DNA of 36,382 bases from an uncultured Oscillospiraceae bacterium (GTDB lineage Bacteria; Bacillota; Clostridia; Oscillospirales; Oscillospiraceae), in NCBI GenBank assembly GCA_934593275.1, contig CAKTQE010000017.1, positions 1-36,382 of the forward strand, written 5' to 3'. The notes under the pieces are model-generated. The model was given only the letters and a program-made list of their open reading frames with translations, had not been told where the DNA came from and did no database searches. The position numbers and the translations under genes were made by a program. Shown piece by piece: positions 16,844-25,181 of the stretch (within the stretch, counting starts at the first letter, position 1; every line of letters begins with the position of its first letter).

Positions 16844-17515
16844 ATGGAAATTTTACAGGCAAAAAACCTGAGAAAAATTTATGGCTCCGGTAATAATGCG
16901 GTTCATGCGCTGGATGGAGTCGATTTGAGTGTGGAGAAAGGCGAATTTGTGGCGATCGTTGGCACATCCGGCTCCGGCAAATCCACGCTGCTGCATATGC
17001 TGGGCGGGCTGGACCGTCCTACCAGCGGCACGGTCCTGGTGGACGGACAGGATATTTTCTCCTTGAGAGAGGAAGCCCTGACCATCTTCCGCCGCAGGAA
17101 AATCGGCTTTGTATTTCAGAGCTACAATCTTGTTCCGGTGCTGAATGTGTATGAAAACATCGTTCTTCCCATTGAACTGGACGGCGGCAAAGTCAACAAG
17201 GATTTTGTGCAGCAGATTGTACAGACCCTTGGGCTGGATGATCGTCTGGATGCCCTGCCCAGCCAGCTTTCCGGCGGTCAACAGCAGCGTGTAGCAATTG
17301 CTCGTGCGCTGGCAGCGGCCCCGGCCATCATTCTCGCGGACGAACCCACAGGCAACCTGGATTCCAAAACCAGCCAGGATGTATTGAGCCTTTTGAAAGT
17401 TACCAGCCAGAAGTTCGCCCAGACCATTGTAATGATTACCCACAACGAAGAAATTGCGCAGATGGCAGACCGCATTATCCGTATCGAAGATGGGCGGATC
17501 GTCACCCAGAACTAA
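16844..17515 (+). CDS. ABC transporter ATP-binding protein (MacB/BceA/LolD-like)
   Basis: The 223-residue ATPase begins MEILQAKNLRKIYGSG. It has Walker A GTSGSGKST (residues 40-48), a Q-loop FVFQSYNLVPVLNVYENI, signature LSGGQQQRVAIARALA, Walker B IILADEPTGNLD and switch MITHN, the pattern of ATPases that pair with FtsX-type permeases. GGAGG at 16830-16834 supports the ATG. An in-frame TTG at 16805 with AAAGGAGG ahead of it would add 13 residues (YPYRFFSWRYPF after the start), so the N-terminus is not fully settled. The stop is 15 bases before the permease ATG. Confidence 0.94.
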   Translation: MEILQAKNLRKIYGSGNNAVHALDGVDLSVEKGEFVAIVGTSGSGKSTLLHMLGGLDRPTSGTVLVDGQDIFSLREEALTIFRRRKIGFVFQSYNLVPVLNVYENIVLPIELDGGKVNKDFVQQIVQTLGLDDRLDALPSQLSGGQQQRVAIARALAAAPAIILADEPTGNLDSKTSQDVLSLLKVTSQKFAQTIVMITHNEEIAQMADRIIRIEDGRIVTQN

Positions 17516-17530
17516 GAGGAGGTGGCGAAA

Positions 17531-20176
17531 ATGAATGTCAAAAACAGAAAATGTATCCGAAAATTAAGTTGGCGTTTTTTATGGGCATCCCGGAAGCGCA
17601 ACATGATTGCAATCATCGCCATTGCCCTGACTGCGCTGCTGTTTACCTCGCTGTTTACCATCGTTATGTCCATGAATTCCAGTTATCAAATGTATACGTT
17701 CCGTCAGGTTGGCGGTTACTGCCACGGAACATTTAAGGAAGTGACCGAAGAACAGATTGAGAATATATCAGCCCACCCAAACGTAAAAGCCACCGGCAAA
17801 CGCATAACCATTGGATATATGGACAGTGGGATTTTTGCGAAAGCCCCCGCTGAGGTCAGCTTCATGGATGACAATTGCACCGAATGGAGTTTTGCGGCAC
17901 CAACCGTGGGCCATAAACCGCAAGGAAAAAAGGAAATCACCATGGATACCTATGCCTTAAAGCTGTTGGGTGTTGCGCCTGAACTGGGTGCGGAAATTGA
18001 ACTGACTTATACGGTGGGTTCTTTATCCGCAATGCCTTATGAGAAAACAGATCGGTTTACCCTGGTTGGCTGGTGGGAATATGATGATATAAGTCCCGTT
18101 CACTATATCAATATCAGCGATGAATACGCAAAAGAAATCAAAACAGAAGCTCTGTCCAAAGGCTTGGAACCGTTTCGTGTTGATTTGAATGTAATGCTGG
18201 CATCCGGCATCAACATCCGGGGACAGATGGAGCAGGTGGATCAGGACCTGGGGTATGCCTGGGACGAAACGGGGAAAGGGGAACTTGTACGTATCGGTGT
18301 AAACTGGGGCTATACATCTTCTCAGCTTGGTGAAAGCATGGATGCAGCAACCCTCCTGGCGATTGTCGCTTTCCTTGTGTTGGTGATTTTCACAGGGTAT
18401 CTCATCATCTACAACATTTTTCAGATTTCCGTTACCGGGGATATTCGATTCTATGGCTTGCTGAAAACCATCGGTGTCACCCCTCGGCAGCTGAAACGCA
18501 TTATACGCCAGCAGGCACTGTTTTTGTGTGTTGCAGGCATTCCCGCCGGATTGCTGTTGGGATACGGTGTCGGTGCGTTTCTGACACCTGTCGTAATGGC
18601 ACGGACCACTTTTGGTGCCGGCGTTTCTACCGTCAGCACTTCACCGCTCATTTTCCTCGCTTCTGCGCTGTTTGCGCTCCTTACAGTGATGCTCTCCTGC
18701 GCCCGTCCGGGGAAAATTGCTTCAAAGGTCTCTCCGGTAGAAGCAACAAAGTATACGGAAACCGTAAAAAGCAAAAAGAAAAAACGCACCACCCGTGGCG
18801 CAAAAGTATATCAGATGGCATTTGCCAATTTGGGGCGCAATAAAAGAAAAACGGTTCTTGTGGTGATCTCTCTTTCTCTTTCCGTGGTACTTCTCAATAT
18901 CCTGGTTACATTTACCGGGGGATTTGATATGGAAAAGTATCTGGCGAAACAAACCTGTGCGGACTTTATCGTCAGCTCTACGGACTATTTTCGGTATAAT
19001 CGCTCCGAAAGCTATATTTCTCAGGAACAAATTGAGCAAATCGAAGCGAATACTTCCCCCGCCCTTTCCGGTTGTGGTTATAAACTGACGGGATATTTGC
19101 CATATGGCTGGATGAGCGAGGAACACTGGCTACAGGACATGATGCACTATCGTTCTGAGGAAAATGCAAAAGCCCTATTGGAACAGCAACATCGCCGTGA
19201 TGAGCTTGTAAGCCAGAACGCATTGATCGAAGGCTTGGATGAAGCTCTGTTTGAGAAGTTGACTGTGATTGCGGGCGACATATCCCCCATGTTCCAAGAG
19301 AATTCAAAAGCAATCGCTGTAGTAGTCCGTACAGATGATTATGGCAATGTGAGTAATCTTGATTTTTACCCGCCTGTAGGTTCTATTCAGACCATAACCT
19401 ATATTGATGAAGGGCATTATACCGAAATCTGTACCGGAAACCTTTGCGATGAAAACACATCGCCGGAATATATATTTCAGCCTTCTGTCAGCCATGATGT
19501 AGATTATACAGTTTGTGCTTATGTCACAGTGCCGCACTCTATGAGCTTCCGTTATTATTCAACAGGCTATAGTTTTGTGCTTCCTATCGAAAAACTCAAT
19601 CATGACAGCCAGCAGGAAAGCATCCCGATGTTTTACCTTTTTGATGCTCCTGATGATATGGCAGAAGCATCTGCGGAGAATTATCTTGCGGATCTGACCG
19701 CTGATGATTTGTCTGGATTGATGTACGAAAGCAAGACCACCCTCCGTGCAGAATTTAAGAGCTATCAGAAGATGTTCCTGCTGCTGGGGGGCATGCTCTG
19801 CGCCATCATTGGGCTTGTGGGTGTTCTCAACTTCTTCAATGCCATGATGACGGGCATTCTTTCCAGAAAAAGGGAATTTGCGGTTTTACAGGCAGTAGGT
19901 ATGACCAACAAACAGTTAAGAGCCATGCTGATTTACGAGGGACTGTTTTATGCACTCAGTTCCGCCGCCGCAGCACTTGTTCTTTCTTTCGTGCTGAATC
20001 CTCTGGTTGGTGATCTTCTGGAGCAGATGTTCTGGTTCTTCAGCGCAAGGTTTACGATCGTTCCTGTTTTGCTTGCCATACCGATGTTTGCGCTGCTGGG
20101 ATGGCTGATTCCTGAGGTTATGTATAATCACACTGCCGGATGCAGCATTGTGGAACAGTTAAGAGATGACCAATAA
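17531..20176 (+). CDS. FtsX-type ABC permease with two large extracellular domains
   Basis: Using the ATG at 17531 (AGGAGG 8 bases ahead; the GTG at 17522 overlaps that site) the protein has 881 residues. Predicted layout: TM1 about 24-46, an outer domain of about 225 residues, TM2-4 about 272-392, TM5 about 441-466, a second outer domain of about 285 residues, and TM6-8 about 751-860. This is a duplicated FtsX unit (MacB-like mechanotransmission fold) and not the 10-helix BceB layout. It should form one complex with the ATPase and move or strip a peptide, lipid or drug from the outer leaflet. The outer domains probably give the specificity and, given the sensor-less kinase, may also be the sensor. 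The substrate is unknown. Confidence 0.88.
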   Translation: MNVKNRKCIRKLSWRFLWASRKRNMIAIIAIALTALLFTSLFTIVMSMNSSYQMYTFRQVGGYCHGTFKEVTEEQIENISAHPNVKATGKRITIGYMDSGIFAKAPAEVSFMDDNCTEWSFAAPTVGHKPQGKKEITMDTYALKLLGVAPELGAEIELTYTVGSLSAMPYEKTDRFTLVGWWEYDDISPVHYINISDEYAKEIKTEALSKGLEPFRVDLNVMLASGINIRGQMEQVDQDLGYAWDETGKGELVRIGVNWGYTSSQLGESMDAATLLAIVAFLVLVIFTGYLIIYNIFQISVTGDIRFYGLLKTIGVTPRQLKRIIRQQALFLCVAGIPAGLLLGYGVGAFLTPVVMARTTFGAGVSTVSTSPLIFLASALFALLTVMLSCARPGKIASKVSPVEATKYTETVKSKKKKRTTRGAKVYQMAFANLGRNKRKTVLVVISLSLSVVLLNILVTFTGGFDMEKYLAKQTCADFIVSSTDYFRYNRSESYISQEQIEQIEANTSPALSGCGYKLTGYLPYGWMSEEHWLQDMMHYRSEENAKALLEQQHRRDELVSQNALIEGLDEALFEKLTVIAGDISPMFQENSKAIAVVVRTDDYGNVSNLDFYPPVGSIQTITYIDEGHYTEICTGNLCDENTSPEYIFQPSVSHDVDYTVCAYVTVPHSMSFRYYSTGYSFVLPIEKLNHDSQQESIPMFYLFDAPDDMAEASAENYLADLTADDLSGLMYESKTTLRAEFKSYQKMFLLLGGMLCAIIGLVGVLNFFNAMMTGILSRKREFAVLQAVGMTNKQLRAMLIYEGLFYALSSAAAALVLSFVLNPLVGDLLEQMFWFFSARFTIVPVLLAIPMFALLGWLIPEVMYNHTAGCSIVEQLRDDQ

Positions 20177-20242
20177 AACCCAACAACGAAAAAGCAGAGG
20201 GCCGCATATCCAATCCAATCATATTCAAAAGAAAAGAATTAT

Positions 20243-20288
20243 AAAAAGCACCGGGAAGCCGAGCATTCGGTTTTCCGGTGCTTTTTTT
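20243..20288. terminator. Bidirectional terminator between permease and rsmI
   Basis: The outer stem aaaaagcaccgg / ccggtgcttttttt (20243-20254 with 20275-20288) contains a smaller inner pairing. T-runs flank it on both strands, so it can end both convergent transcripts. Confidence 0.88.
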
Positions 20289-20294
20289 ATAGAG

Positions 20295-21128
20295 TTATTC
20301 TTCTTCCAACGCCAGGGCGTAAACGGTGTTTTTGGGCAGCCCCAGTTCTGTGGCGGTTTGTTTTACCGCATCCTTGCGGGAAAGGCCTTGGGAAAGCAGT
20401 TCTTTTACCCGGGCGGCGGCGTCGGCTTCGGAGGGGGCTTCTTTGACCTTCTCCGGGGCACCGGCCAGGATCAGGACGAATTCGCCCTTGGGGGCGGTTT
20501 CGGTGTATTTGGTGATGGCTTCCCCCAGGGTGGTTCGAACCACCTCCTCGTGGAGCTTGGTCAGCTCCCGGCAAAGGCTGATGGGCCGGTCAGGGCCAAA
20601 GACCTCTGCCATATCCTGGAGGGTATTCAGCAGCTTGTGGGGGGCTTCGTAGAAAATCATGGTCCGCTGCTCGCCCTTTAAGCTGTCCAGGTGTTCCCGG
20701 CGGCTTTTCTTGGCGGTGGACAGAAAGCCCTCAAAGCAGAACCGGCCGGTAGATTGGCCGGAAATGCTCAGGGCGGTGATGGCGGCGCAGGGGCCGGGGA
20801 TGGCGCAGACCGTAATGCCCGCGGCGGCGCACTGCTTCACCAGGTCCTCACCCGGGTCAGAGATGGCGGGGCTTCCGGCATCGGAAACCAGGGCGCAGGT
20901 CTCTCCTGACAGAATTCTGTCTAAAATCTTGTCGCCCTTAAAGGATTTGTTATGCTCATAGTAGCTCACCAGGGGCTTTTTCAGTTCCAGGTGATTCAGA
21001 AGCTTTAGGCTCACCCGGGTATCCTCTGCGGCGATAAAGTCCGCACGTTCCAGAGTTTCCCGGGCGCGTTTGGAAATGTCTCCCAGATTGCCAATGGGGG
21101 TGGGGACGAGGTAAAGCATTCCAGCCAT
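20295..21128 (-). CDS. rsmI: 16S rRNA (cytidine1402-2'-O)-methyltransferase
   Basis: This 277-residue protein adds the 2'-O-methyl group on C1402 in the decoding centre of 16S rRNA, using SAM. Family motifs are plain: LYLVPTPIGNLGDIS at the N-terminus, AAEDTR, VSDAGSPAISDPG, IPGPCAAITALSISG, FYEAPHK and the C-terminal helix-turn domain (GLSRKDAVKQTATELGLPKNTVY). The length is normal. An AAGGAGG site precedes the ATG. It lies 15 bases after the methyltransferase gene upstream, so the two form one operon. RsmH, the partner enzyme for the N4-methyl group on the same cytidine, is encoded in the dcw cluster of this window. Confidence 0.96.
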   Translation of the reverse strand: MAGMLYLVPTPIGNLGDISKRARETLERADFIAAEDTRVSLKLLNHLELKKPLVSYYEHNKSFKGDKILDRILSGETCALVSDAGSPAISDPGEDLVKQCAAAGITVCAIPGPCAAITALSISGQSTGRFCFEGFLSTAKKSRREHLDSLKGEQRTMIFYEAPHKLLNTLQDMAEVFGPDRPISLCRELTKLHEEVVRTTLGEAITKYTETAPKGEFVLILAGAPEKVKEAPSEADAAARVKELLSQGLSRKDAVKQTATELGLPKNTVYALALEEE

Positions 21129-21143
21129 AGAGGCCTCCTTGTG

Positions 21144-21836
21144 TTATATCAGATGATAGATGGTTTTGTATTCTTCCGTAGGCGCGCCGGTGTCGTCGCC
21201 CAAAGTCAGCTCCCGGATGGTCAGCCCCGGCTTGGCCCCTTTTCGCAGTTGCAGCAAAATCATGGAAATGGGGGCGTCGGGCCGGTGCCGTACCAGGCAC
21301 AGCTGCTTTCCCTCCAACCGGTATTTGCCGCCCAGAGAAAGGATATCACCCAGCCGTTCCGGCTTGTGGACCAGAAACAGGTCGCCGCCGAATTTTAAGG
21401 CCCAGGCGGCACTGCCCAGCAGGGCCTCCATGGCGCATTGATCTTCCCGCCGGGCTACGGGAGTCCGTTGGGCGGCGGGACCGCCGGAAAAATAAGGAGG
21501 ATTGCTGACCACGGTTGAAAAACTTCCTGCCGGAAGCAGGGAGGGAACTTGCCGCAGGTCTGCACATATACTTTCCATGCGGTGGCCCAGGCTGTTCCGG
21601 TTGATGTTTTCCTGGGCAGCCAAATGAGCCTCCCGGGTCAGTTCCAGACCGGTCACATGGCAGCTTGCATCCCTGGCGCACAACAGCAGCCCCAGGGTGC
21701 CGCAGCCGGAGCCAAGGTCCAGAACCTGGGCATTTTTAGGAAGCCGGGTAAACCAGGACAGCACCATGGAGTCGGTGCTTAGGGGAAAGCAACCCTGGGG
21801 AATATCCAAGGTAAAGCCGTTTAACAGTGTTTCCAA
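21144..21836 (-). CDS. TrmN6/YfiC-like adenine-N6 methyltransferase
   Basis: The 230-residue Rossmann methyltransferase has the SAM motif VLDLGSGCGTLGLLL (about residues 39-53) and the catalytic motif VSNPPYF, which marks N6-adenine or N5-glutamine methylation. The N-terminal GFTLDIPQGCFPLSTDSMVLSWF matches the tRNA1(Val) m6A37 methyltransferase family (YfiC), often next to rsmI in Firmicutes. Translation starts at a TTG (21834-21836) with AGGGAGG five bases before it; no ATG fits. It follows the ferredoxin terminator, so expression either needs read-through or a promoter that I cannot see. Confidence 0.87.
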   Translation of the reverse strand: METLLNGFTLDIPQGCFPLSTDSMVLSWFTRLPKNAQVLDLGSGCGTLGLLLCARDASCHVTGLELTREAHLAAQENINRNSLGHRMESICADLRQVPSLLPAGSFSTVVSNPPYFSGGPAAQRTPVARREDQCAMEALLGSAAWALKFGGDLFLVHKPERLGDILSLGGKYRLEGKQLCLVRHRPDAPISMILLQLRKGAKPGLTIRELTLGDDTGAPTEEYKTIYHLI

Positions 21837-21851
21837 TGGAGCCTCCCTATA

Positions 21852-21883
21852 AAAACCGGCCTGCGCTATAGCAGCGCAGGCCG
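21852..21883 (-). terminator. Terminator of the ferredoxin gene
   Basis: An 11-bp stem, cggcctgcgct (21857-21867) with agcgcaggccg (21873-21883), has a 5-base loop and is followed on the minus strand by five T. It sits directly ahead of the ribosome site of the TrmN6-like gene. Confidence 0.8.
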
Positions 21884-21899
21884 AGTGTGTTCCGAAGAA

Positions 21900-22070
21900 T
21901 TAGCCTTCCTCGATCGCTTCAACGGGGCACTGCTCAGCGCAGGAACCGCAGCTGACGCAAACATCAGCGTTGATCACGTACTTGTCTTCGCCTTCGGAAA
22001 TAGCCTCAACGGGGCACTGATCAGCGCAGGAACCGCACTTCACACAGGCATCGGTAATCGTGTAAGCCAT
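21900..22070 (-). CDS. 2[4Fe-4S] ferredoxin
   Basis: This short gene encodes 56 residues, MAYTITDACVKCG..., with two complete CxxCxxCxxxCP motifs: C-VKC-GSC-ADQCP and C-VSC-GSC-AEQCP. Each half ends VEAI. This is the clostridial-type bacterial ferredoxin, a soluble low-potential electron carrier for pyruvate:ferredoxin oxidoreductase, hydrogenase and similar enzymes, and it points to anaerobic metabolism. AGGAGGT lies ahead of the ATG. The promoter is at 22124-22151 and a terminator directly follows, so it is transcribed mainly as a single gene. Confidence 0.96.
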   Translation of the reverse strand: MAYTITDACVKCGSCADQCPVEAISEGEDKYVINADVCVSCGSCAEQCPVEAIEEG

Positions 22071-22123
22071 GAAAAATACCTCCTATCATTTTTTCAAGTG
22101 TGCATCTGTAACAATGCAAGACT

Positions 22124-22151
22124 ATTCTAGCATGGATTCGGAAAAATGCAA
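22124..22151 (-). promoter_or_regulatory. Promoter of the ferredoxin gene
   Basis: On the minus strand TTGCAT (22146-22151), a 16-base spacer and TAGAAT (22124-22129) preceded by TGC. RNA would begin about 45 bases before the ATG. Confidence 0.6.
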
Positions 22152-22229
22152 TTCCTTTTTTCGTAAAATTTTCATTTCCGTATATTTCCGCTTTTCCCTG
22201 GCGAAACTGCCCTCAAAAGGGGGGATTCC

Positions 22230-24554
22230 ATGCGATACCATACCCAGGCCCAGGAACTTATCCGGCGTTCCGGCGGGGAGGCCCGGCGTTTGGGCCACAG
22301 CTATGTTGGCTCGGTACATCTGCTGCTGGCCCTGTGTCAGGCTCCCGGGGGAACGGCCCAACTGCTGCGAAGCCTGGGAATCGAGCCGGAGTTTCTGCGG
22401 GAGCTGACAAGGCTTCTCTACGGGGTGGGAAAACCGGAACTGCCCTTGCCCCAGGGCTTTACCCCGGAGGCAAGAAGAATTTTAAAACTGGCCAGCCGGG
22501 AAGCACGGCAGCAGGGAAAGCGGCAGGTAGAGCCTGCCCATGTACTGCTGGCAGTGGCCCGGGCAGAACACAGCGGGGCAGGGCTGCTGCTGAAAACCTG
22601 CGGCATTGACCCGGATACCTTATTCACCCATACGCTGCAATATCTGTTTGACGTTCCCCAAAGGCGGAACGGGAAAAAGGAGGGGACCACTACGAAACTG
22701 TTGGAGCAATTCAGTGAGGACTTGGTGCAGAAAGCCATGACCATGGAGCCGGTGATCGGACGGGACCGGGAGATCGATACGGTCATCGGCATTCTTTGCC
22801 GGAAGAACAAAAACAATCCGGCTTTGATCGGAGAGCCGGGGGTGGGGAAGACCGCCATTGCCGAGGGGTTGGCCCAGCGGATGGCCCTGGGCAGCGTGCC
22901 GCCCCAGCTCAAGGAAAAGCGGCTCTACAGCCTGAACATGGCAAGCCTGGTAGCAGGGACCAAATACCGGGGGGAGTTTGAAGAGCGGCTGCGGGATGTG
23001 CTGTCGGAAATTCGCCGCAGTGGGGACGTGATTTTGTTTGTGGATGAAATGCACACCATCGTCGGTGCCGGTGCGGCGGAGGGGGCAATCGATGCGGCCA
23101 ATATTCTAAAACCCGCTCTGGGCCGGGGGGAACTGCAAATGGTAGGGGCCACCACCCGGGAGGAATACCGAAAATACATTGAAAAGGACGCGGCCTTGGA
23201 ACGCCGCTTCCGGCCTGTGGCGGTGGAGGAGCCGGACCGGGAAACCACCCTGGAAATTCTAAAGGCGTTGAAGCCGGGGCTGGAACGGCACCACCGGCTG
23301 CGGATTTCCGAGGAGGCACTGACAGAGGCGGTGCGGCTGTCCGTCCGGTATCTGCCGGACCTGTATCTGCCGGATAAGGCCATTGACCTCTTAGACGAGG
23401 GGGCCGCCCGGGCAAAAATGGAGGATGTGTGCTGCGTCCGGGCTTCCTCAGCAAGAAAGGCTCTGGAAGAGGAACTCCACGAGGCGGTACGGGAACGCCG
23501 GTTTGAGCGGGCGGCGGAACTGCGGGATAAGGTGCAGGGTCTGATGGAGCGCAGTGCCGACGGAAAACGGAGTCGGGCGGTGACGGCGGCGGACATTGCC
23601 TGGGTGGTCTCTGCCAGAACCGGCATTCCCGTAGGACGGCTGACGGCCCAGGAGCGGGAGCGGCTGCTGGGGCTGGAGGGGCTGTTATCGTCCCACGTGA
23701 TGGGCCAACCCAAGGCCATCCGGGAGGCGGCGGAGGCGGTGCGCCGGGGCTTTTCCGGCCTGCGGGATGCCAGACGGCCCATAGCCTGTCTGCTGTTCGC
23801 CGGACCCACGGGCGTGGGTAAAACAGAGCTGTGCCGGGCCTTGGCAGAGGAGGTTTACGGCAGCCGGGAGGCCATGCTGCGGCTGGATATGACGGAGTAT
23901 ATGGAGCGGCACTCCGTATCCCGGCTGATCGGGGCACCTCCTGGGTATATCGGCTACGATGAGGGCGGCAAGCTGACGGAAGCAGTCCGCAGACGGCCCT
24001 ATTCCCTGGTGCTGCTGGATGAGCTGGAAAAGGCCCACCCGGAGGTGTTGGGGCTGCTGCTGCAAATCATGGAGGAGGGCGAGCTGACGGATTCCACAGG
24101 CCGGGTGGTGAGCTTTAAAAATACCATTGTCATTATGACCTCCAATGTAGGCGGAGAAAACAAGGGCGATGGCCTGGGCTTCTGCGCCCAGGGAAAACAG
24201 GGGCAGTTTGCCAAGGCCTTGCAGGAGCGGTTTACGCCGGAATTTTTGGGTCGGCTGGACGGCACGGTGTATTTTGAGACGCTGGGAAAAGGAACCATGG
24301 AATCCATTGCCCAGAAATATCTCCGGGAGCTGCAGCACCGCAGTGCCGGGGCAGGGATCCAACTGGTGATCCCCGGGGGCCTGGCTGAGGCCCTGGCGGA
24401 ACGCTGCCAGGGCCGGGATGGGGCGCGGCAGCTGCGAAGACTTGTCCAGCGGGAGGTGGAGGATGCACTGGCGGTATTTCTCCTGCGTTGCACCAAAAAG
24501 CCCGGCAGAGTGCGCCTGAAGATGGAAGAGGGAGCCGTCCGGTTTGGCCTGTAA
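22230..24554 (+). CDS. clpC: ClpC-type AAA+ protein unfoldase
   Basis: The 774-residue protein has a double Clp N-domain (1-145). NBD1 carries Walker A GEPGVGKT (201-208) and Walker [11 protein letters not shown] short middle region holds a UVR-like coiled motif (about 411-437, [18 protein letters not shown]). NBD2 carries GPTGVGKT (525-532), Walker [10 protein letters not shown] and [16 protein letters not shown] at 649-651 matches the loop that docks on ClpP, so it should feed substrates to the ClpP protease and not act as a ClpB disaggregase; the long ClpB middle domain is also absent. It is somewhat shorter than Bacillus ClpC. AAAGGGGGG precedes the ATG. ctsR, mcsA and mcsB, the usual operon partners, are not present. 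Confidence 0.88.
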   Translation: MRYHTQAQELIRRSGGEARRLGHSYVGSVHLLLALCQAPGGTAQLLRSLGIEPEFLRELTRLLYGVGKPELPLPQGFTPEARRILKLASREARQQGKRQVEPAHVLLAVARAEHSGAGLLLKTCGIDPDTLFTHTLQYLFDVPQRRNGKKEGTTTKLLEQFSEDLVQKAMTMEPVIGRDREIDTVIGILCRKNKNNPALIGEPGVGKTAIAEGLAQRMALGSVPPQLKEKRLYSLNMASLVAGTKYRGEFEERLRDVLSEIRRSGDVILFVDEMHTIVGAGAAEGAIDAANILKPALGRGELQMVGATTREEYRKYIEKDAALERRFRPVAVEEPDRETTLEILKALKPGLERHHRLRISEEALTEAVRLSVRYLPDLYLPDKAIDLLDEGAARAKMEDVCCVRASSARKALEEELHEAVRERRFERAAELRDKVQGLMERSADGKRSRAVTAADIAWVVSARTGIPVGRLTAQERERLLGLEGLLSSHVMGQPKAIREAAEAVRRGFSGLRDARRPIACLLFAGPTGVGKTELCRALAEEVYGSREAMLRLDMTEYMERHSVSRLIGAPPGYIGYDEGGKLTEAVRRRPYSLVLLDELEKAHPEVLGLLLQIMEEGELTDSTGRVVSFKNTIVIMTSNVGGENKGDGLGFCAQGKQGQFAKALQERFTPEFLGRLDGTVYFETLGKGTMESIAQKYLRELQHRSAGAGIQLVIPGGLAEALAERCQGRDGARQLRRLVQREVEDALAVFLLRCTKKPGRVRLKMEEGAVRFGL

Positions 24555-24672
24555 GGGCCGGACCGGCAGAGAGAAAGAGCGCATTTTTGCGTTTTAACCG
24601 AACACTTGTTTTAATATACCGATAAAAAATAGGATTTTTACACCGAAACCCAGAGAATCTCCCAAATAGTGA

Positions 24673-24701
24673 TTGATTTTTTTTCGGGATGGGGGTATAC
24701 T
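24673..24701 (+). promoter_or_regulatory. Promoter of the dcw operon (Pmra)
   Basis: TTGATT (24673-24678), a 17-base T- and G-rich spacer and TATACT (24696-24701) give a good SigA promoter with an RNA start near 24708, just ahead of the TGG repeats. Confidence 0.75.
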
Positions 24702-24710
24702 ATTGAAAAA

Positions 24711-24744
24711 TGGAGCAAAGTGGTAGACTGTGGAGGAAATGGGG
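24711..24744 (+). promoter_or_regulatory. Putative MraZ operator: four TGG-repeats with ~10-bp period
   Basis: TGGAG at 24711, TGGTA at 24721, TGGAG at 24731 and TGGGG at 24740 are spaced 10, 10 and 9 bases. MraZ of E. coli binds TGGGN repeats separated by five bases ahead of its own gene, so the period and core match. The position just downstream of the promoter and ahead of mraZ fits autorepression. Confidence 0.7.
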
Positions 24745-24752
24745 GTGAGACA

Positions 24753-25181
24753 GTGATCGGGAAATACGCGGCACGGATGGATGACAAAAACCGTCTGGTG
24801 GTTCCGGCAAAGCTGAGAGCGGAGCTGGGGGAGACCTTCTATGTGACCTTGGGTGTCAACTGCGGCCATCGCTGTCTTACGGTGTATACCGCCCAGGAGT
24901 GGCAGCGGCTCAGCGATAATTTTAACGCCCTGAGCCTGTCCCAGCGGGCGGGGGCCACCAGCCTGATTTTTATGAACGCGGCAGAGTGTACCCCGGATAA
25001 GCAGTCCCGGGTGGGTCTGACCCAATTCCTACTGAACTACGCCGGAATTGACCGGGAGATCATGATCGTTGGTCGGGCCGGTCAGGCGGAAATCTGGGAC
25101 GCAGCGGAATTCCAGACCTTTGAGCAGGAAAACCTCAGCCCCGAAAAACTTTTGGCATCCTTGGAGGCAATCGGACTATGA
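24753..25181 (+). CDS. mraZ: Transcriptional regulator MraZ
   Basis: Starting from GTG at 24753 the protein has 142 residues, the family norm. It begins VIGKYAARMDDKNRLVVPAKLR, matching the first AbrB-like MraZ repeat (DxKxR...P..R). The second repeat contains CTPDKQSRVGLTQFLLNYAGI. MraZ assembles into a ring and represses or tunes the dcw operon by binding repeats ahead of its own gene. The longer in-frame reading from 24669 starts at the promoter and is rejected. The ribosome site is a purine-rich GGGGGTGAG. The stop overlaps the rsmH start (ATGA). Confidence 0.95.
   Translation: MIGKYAARMDDKNRLVVPAKLRAELGETFYVTLGVNCGHRCLTVYTAQEWQRLSDNFNALSLSQRAGATSLIFMNAAECTPDKQSRVGLTQFLLNYAGIDREIMIVGRAGQAEIWDAAEFQTFEQENLSPEKLLASLEAIGL

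Noticed and set aside
24555..24620. Terminator after clpC
   Set aside because: Only a 4-bp stem (cgca/tgcg) with T4 near 24581-24597 is seen; too weak to call.
24669..24752. Longer N-terminus for MraZ from 24669
   Set aside because: It would start at the promoter -35 itself, so it cannot be transcribed from there; the family start matches GTG at 24753.
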